From positions 1 through 12,815 of the forward strand of contig JAHHSA010000048.1 in the NCBI GenBank assembly GCA_020025475.1: a stretch of 12,815 nucleotides of DNA. The letters run 5' to 3'. Made by a program: the position numbers and the translations under genes. Below, piece after piece: positions 12,767 to 12,815 of this stretch; positions within the stretch are counted from its first letter, which is position 1, and each line of letters begins with the position of its first letter. The notes below the pieces were generated by a model, which was not told the origin of the DNA, made no database searches, and was given only the letters and a program-made list of their open reading frames with translations. This DNA comes from Oscillibacter sp. GTDB lineage: Bacteria; Bacillota; Clostridia; Oscillospirales; Oscillospiraceae.

Positions 12767-12815
12767 CTACTTTTATTGCCTCATATGTGAAAGAAACCTG
12801 GCTTGTGCTTGACGC

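Noticed and set aside
1..12815. CRISPR array, prophage, toxin-antitoxin pair or intact insertion sequence
   Set aside because: I found no regularly spaced repeats, no phage structural genes, no convincing two-gene toxin module and no complete transposase in either strand.

Overview
The window suggests a chromosomal segment of a gut-associated anaerobic Firmicute, probably in the Oscillospiraceae / Flavonifractor-Oscillibacter neighbourhood. The evidence is fairly GC-rich coding sequence with AGGAGG ribosome sites, sigma-A type TTGACA/TATAAT promoters, a bile salt hydrolase, and DUF3793, DUF2325 and DUF4300 proteins that I associate with gut Clostridia. The taxonomy is an inference, not a measurement.

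Layout from left to right. The first codons of typA/bipA run off the left edge on the minus strand, with their promoter. On the plus strand follow a serA-type phosphoglycerate dehydrogenase with its own strong promoter, a tRNA-Arg(CCU) gene with promoter and terminator, and about 800 bases of decayed DNA that include a recognisable broken IS110-family transposase. Next is a copper P1B-ATPase (copA) whose C-terminus is an in-frame CopZ-like domain preceded by its own ribosome site and ATG. A three-gene operon then encodes a DUF2325 protein, a DUF3793 protein and a flavodoxin. Its promoter is bracketed by TTAG/CTAA dyads resembling DtxR/IdeR-type iron boxes, which suggests an iron-limitation (iron-sparing) operon. 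A shared terminator separates it from a convergent zinc alcohol dehydrogenase on the minus strand, upstream of which lies a broken small gene.

The right half holds a plus-strand HTH_XRE regulator with a C-terminal membrane domain (carrying a perfect 28-bp palindrome inside the gene), a DUF4300 lipoprotein, and a bile salt hydrolase (choloylglycine hydrolase). These three are separate transcription units. A bidirectional terminator is shared with a convergent IolS-like aldo/keto reductase on the minus strand. The right edge contains a truncated C-terminal coding remnant.

Most genes are single-gene units with their own promoters and hairpins. The exception is the DUF2325-DUF3793-flavodoxin operon. 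I see no CRISPR array, phage module or intact mobile element. The best candidates for new biology are the putative iron-box flavodoxin operon with its two uncharacterised partners, the dual-start copA/copZ arrangement, and the palindrome inside the membrane-anchored regulator.
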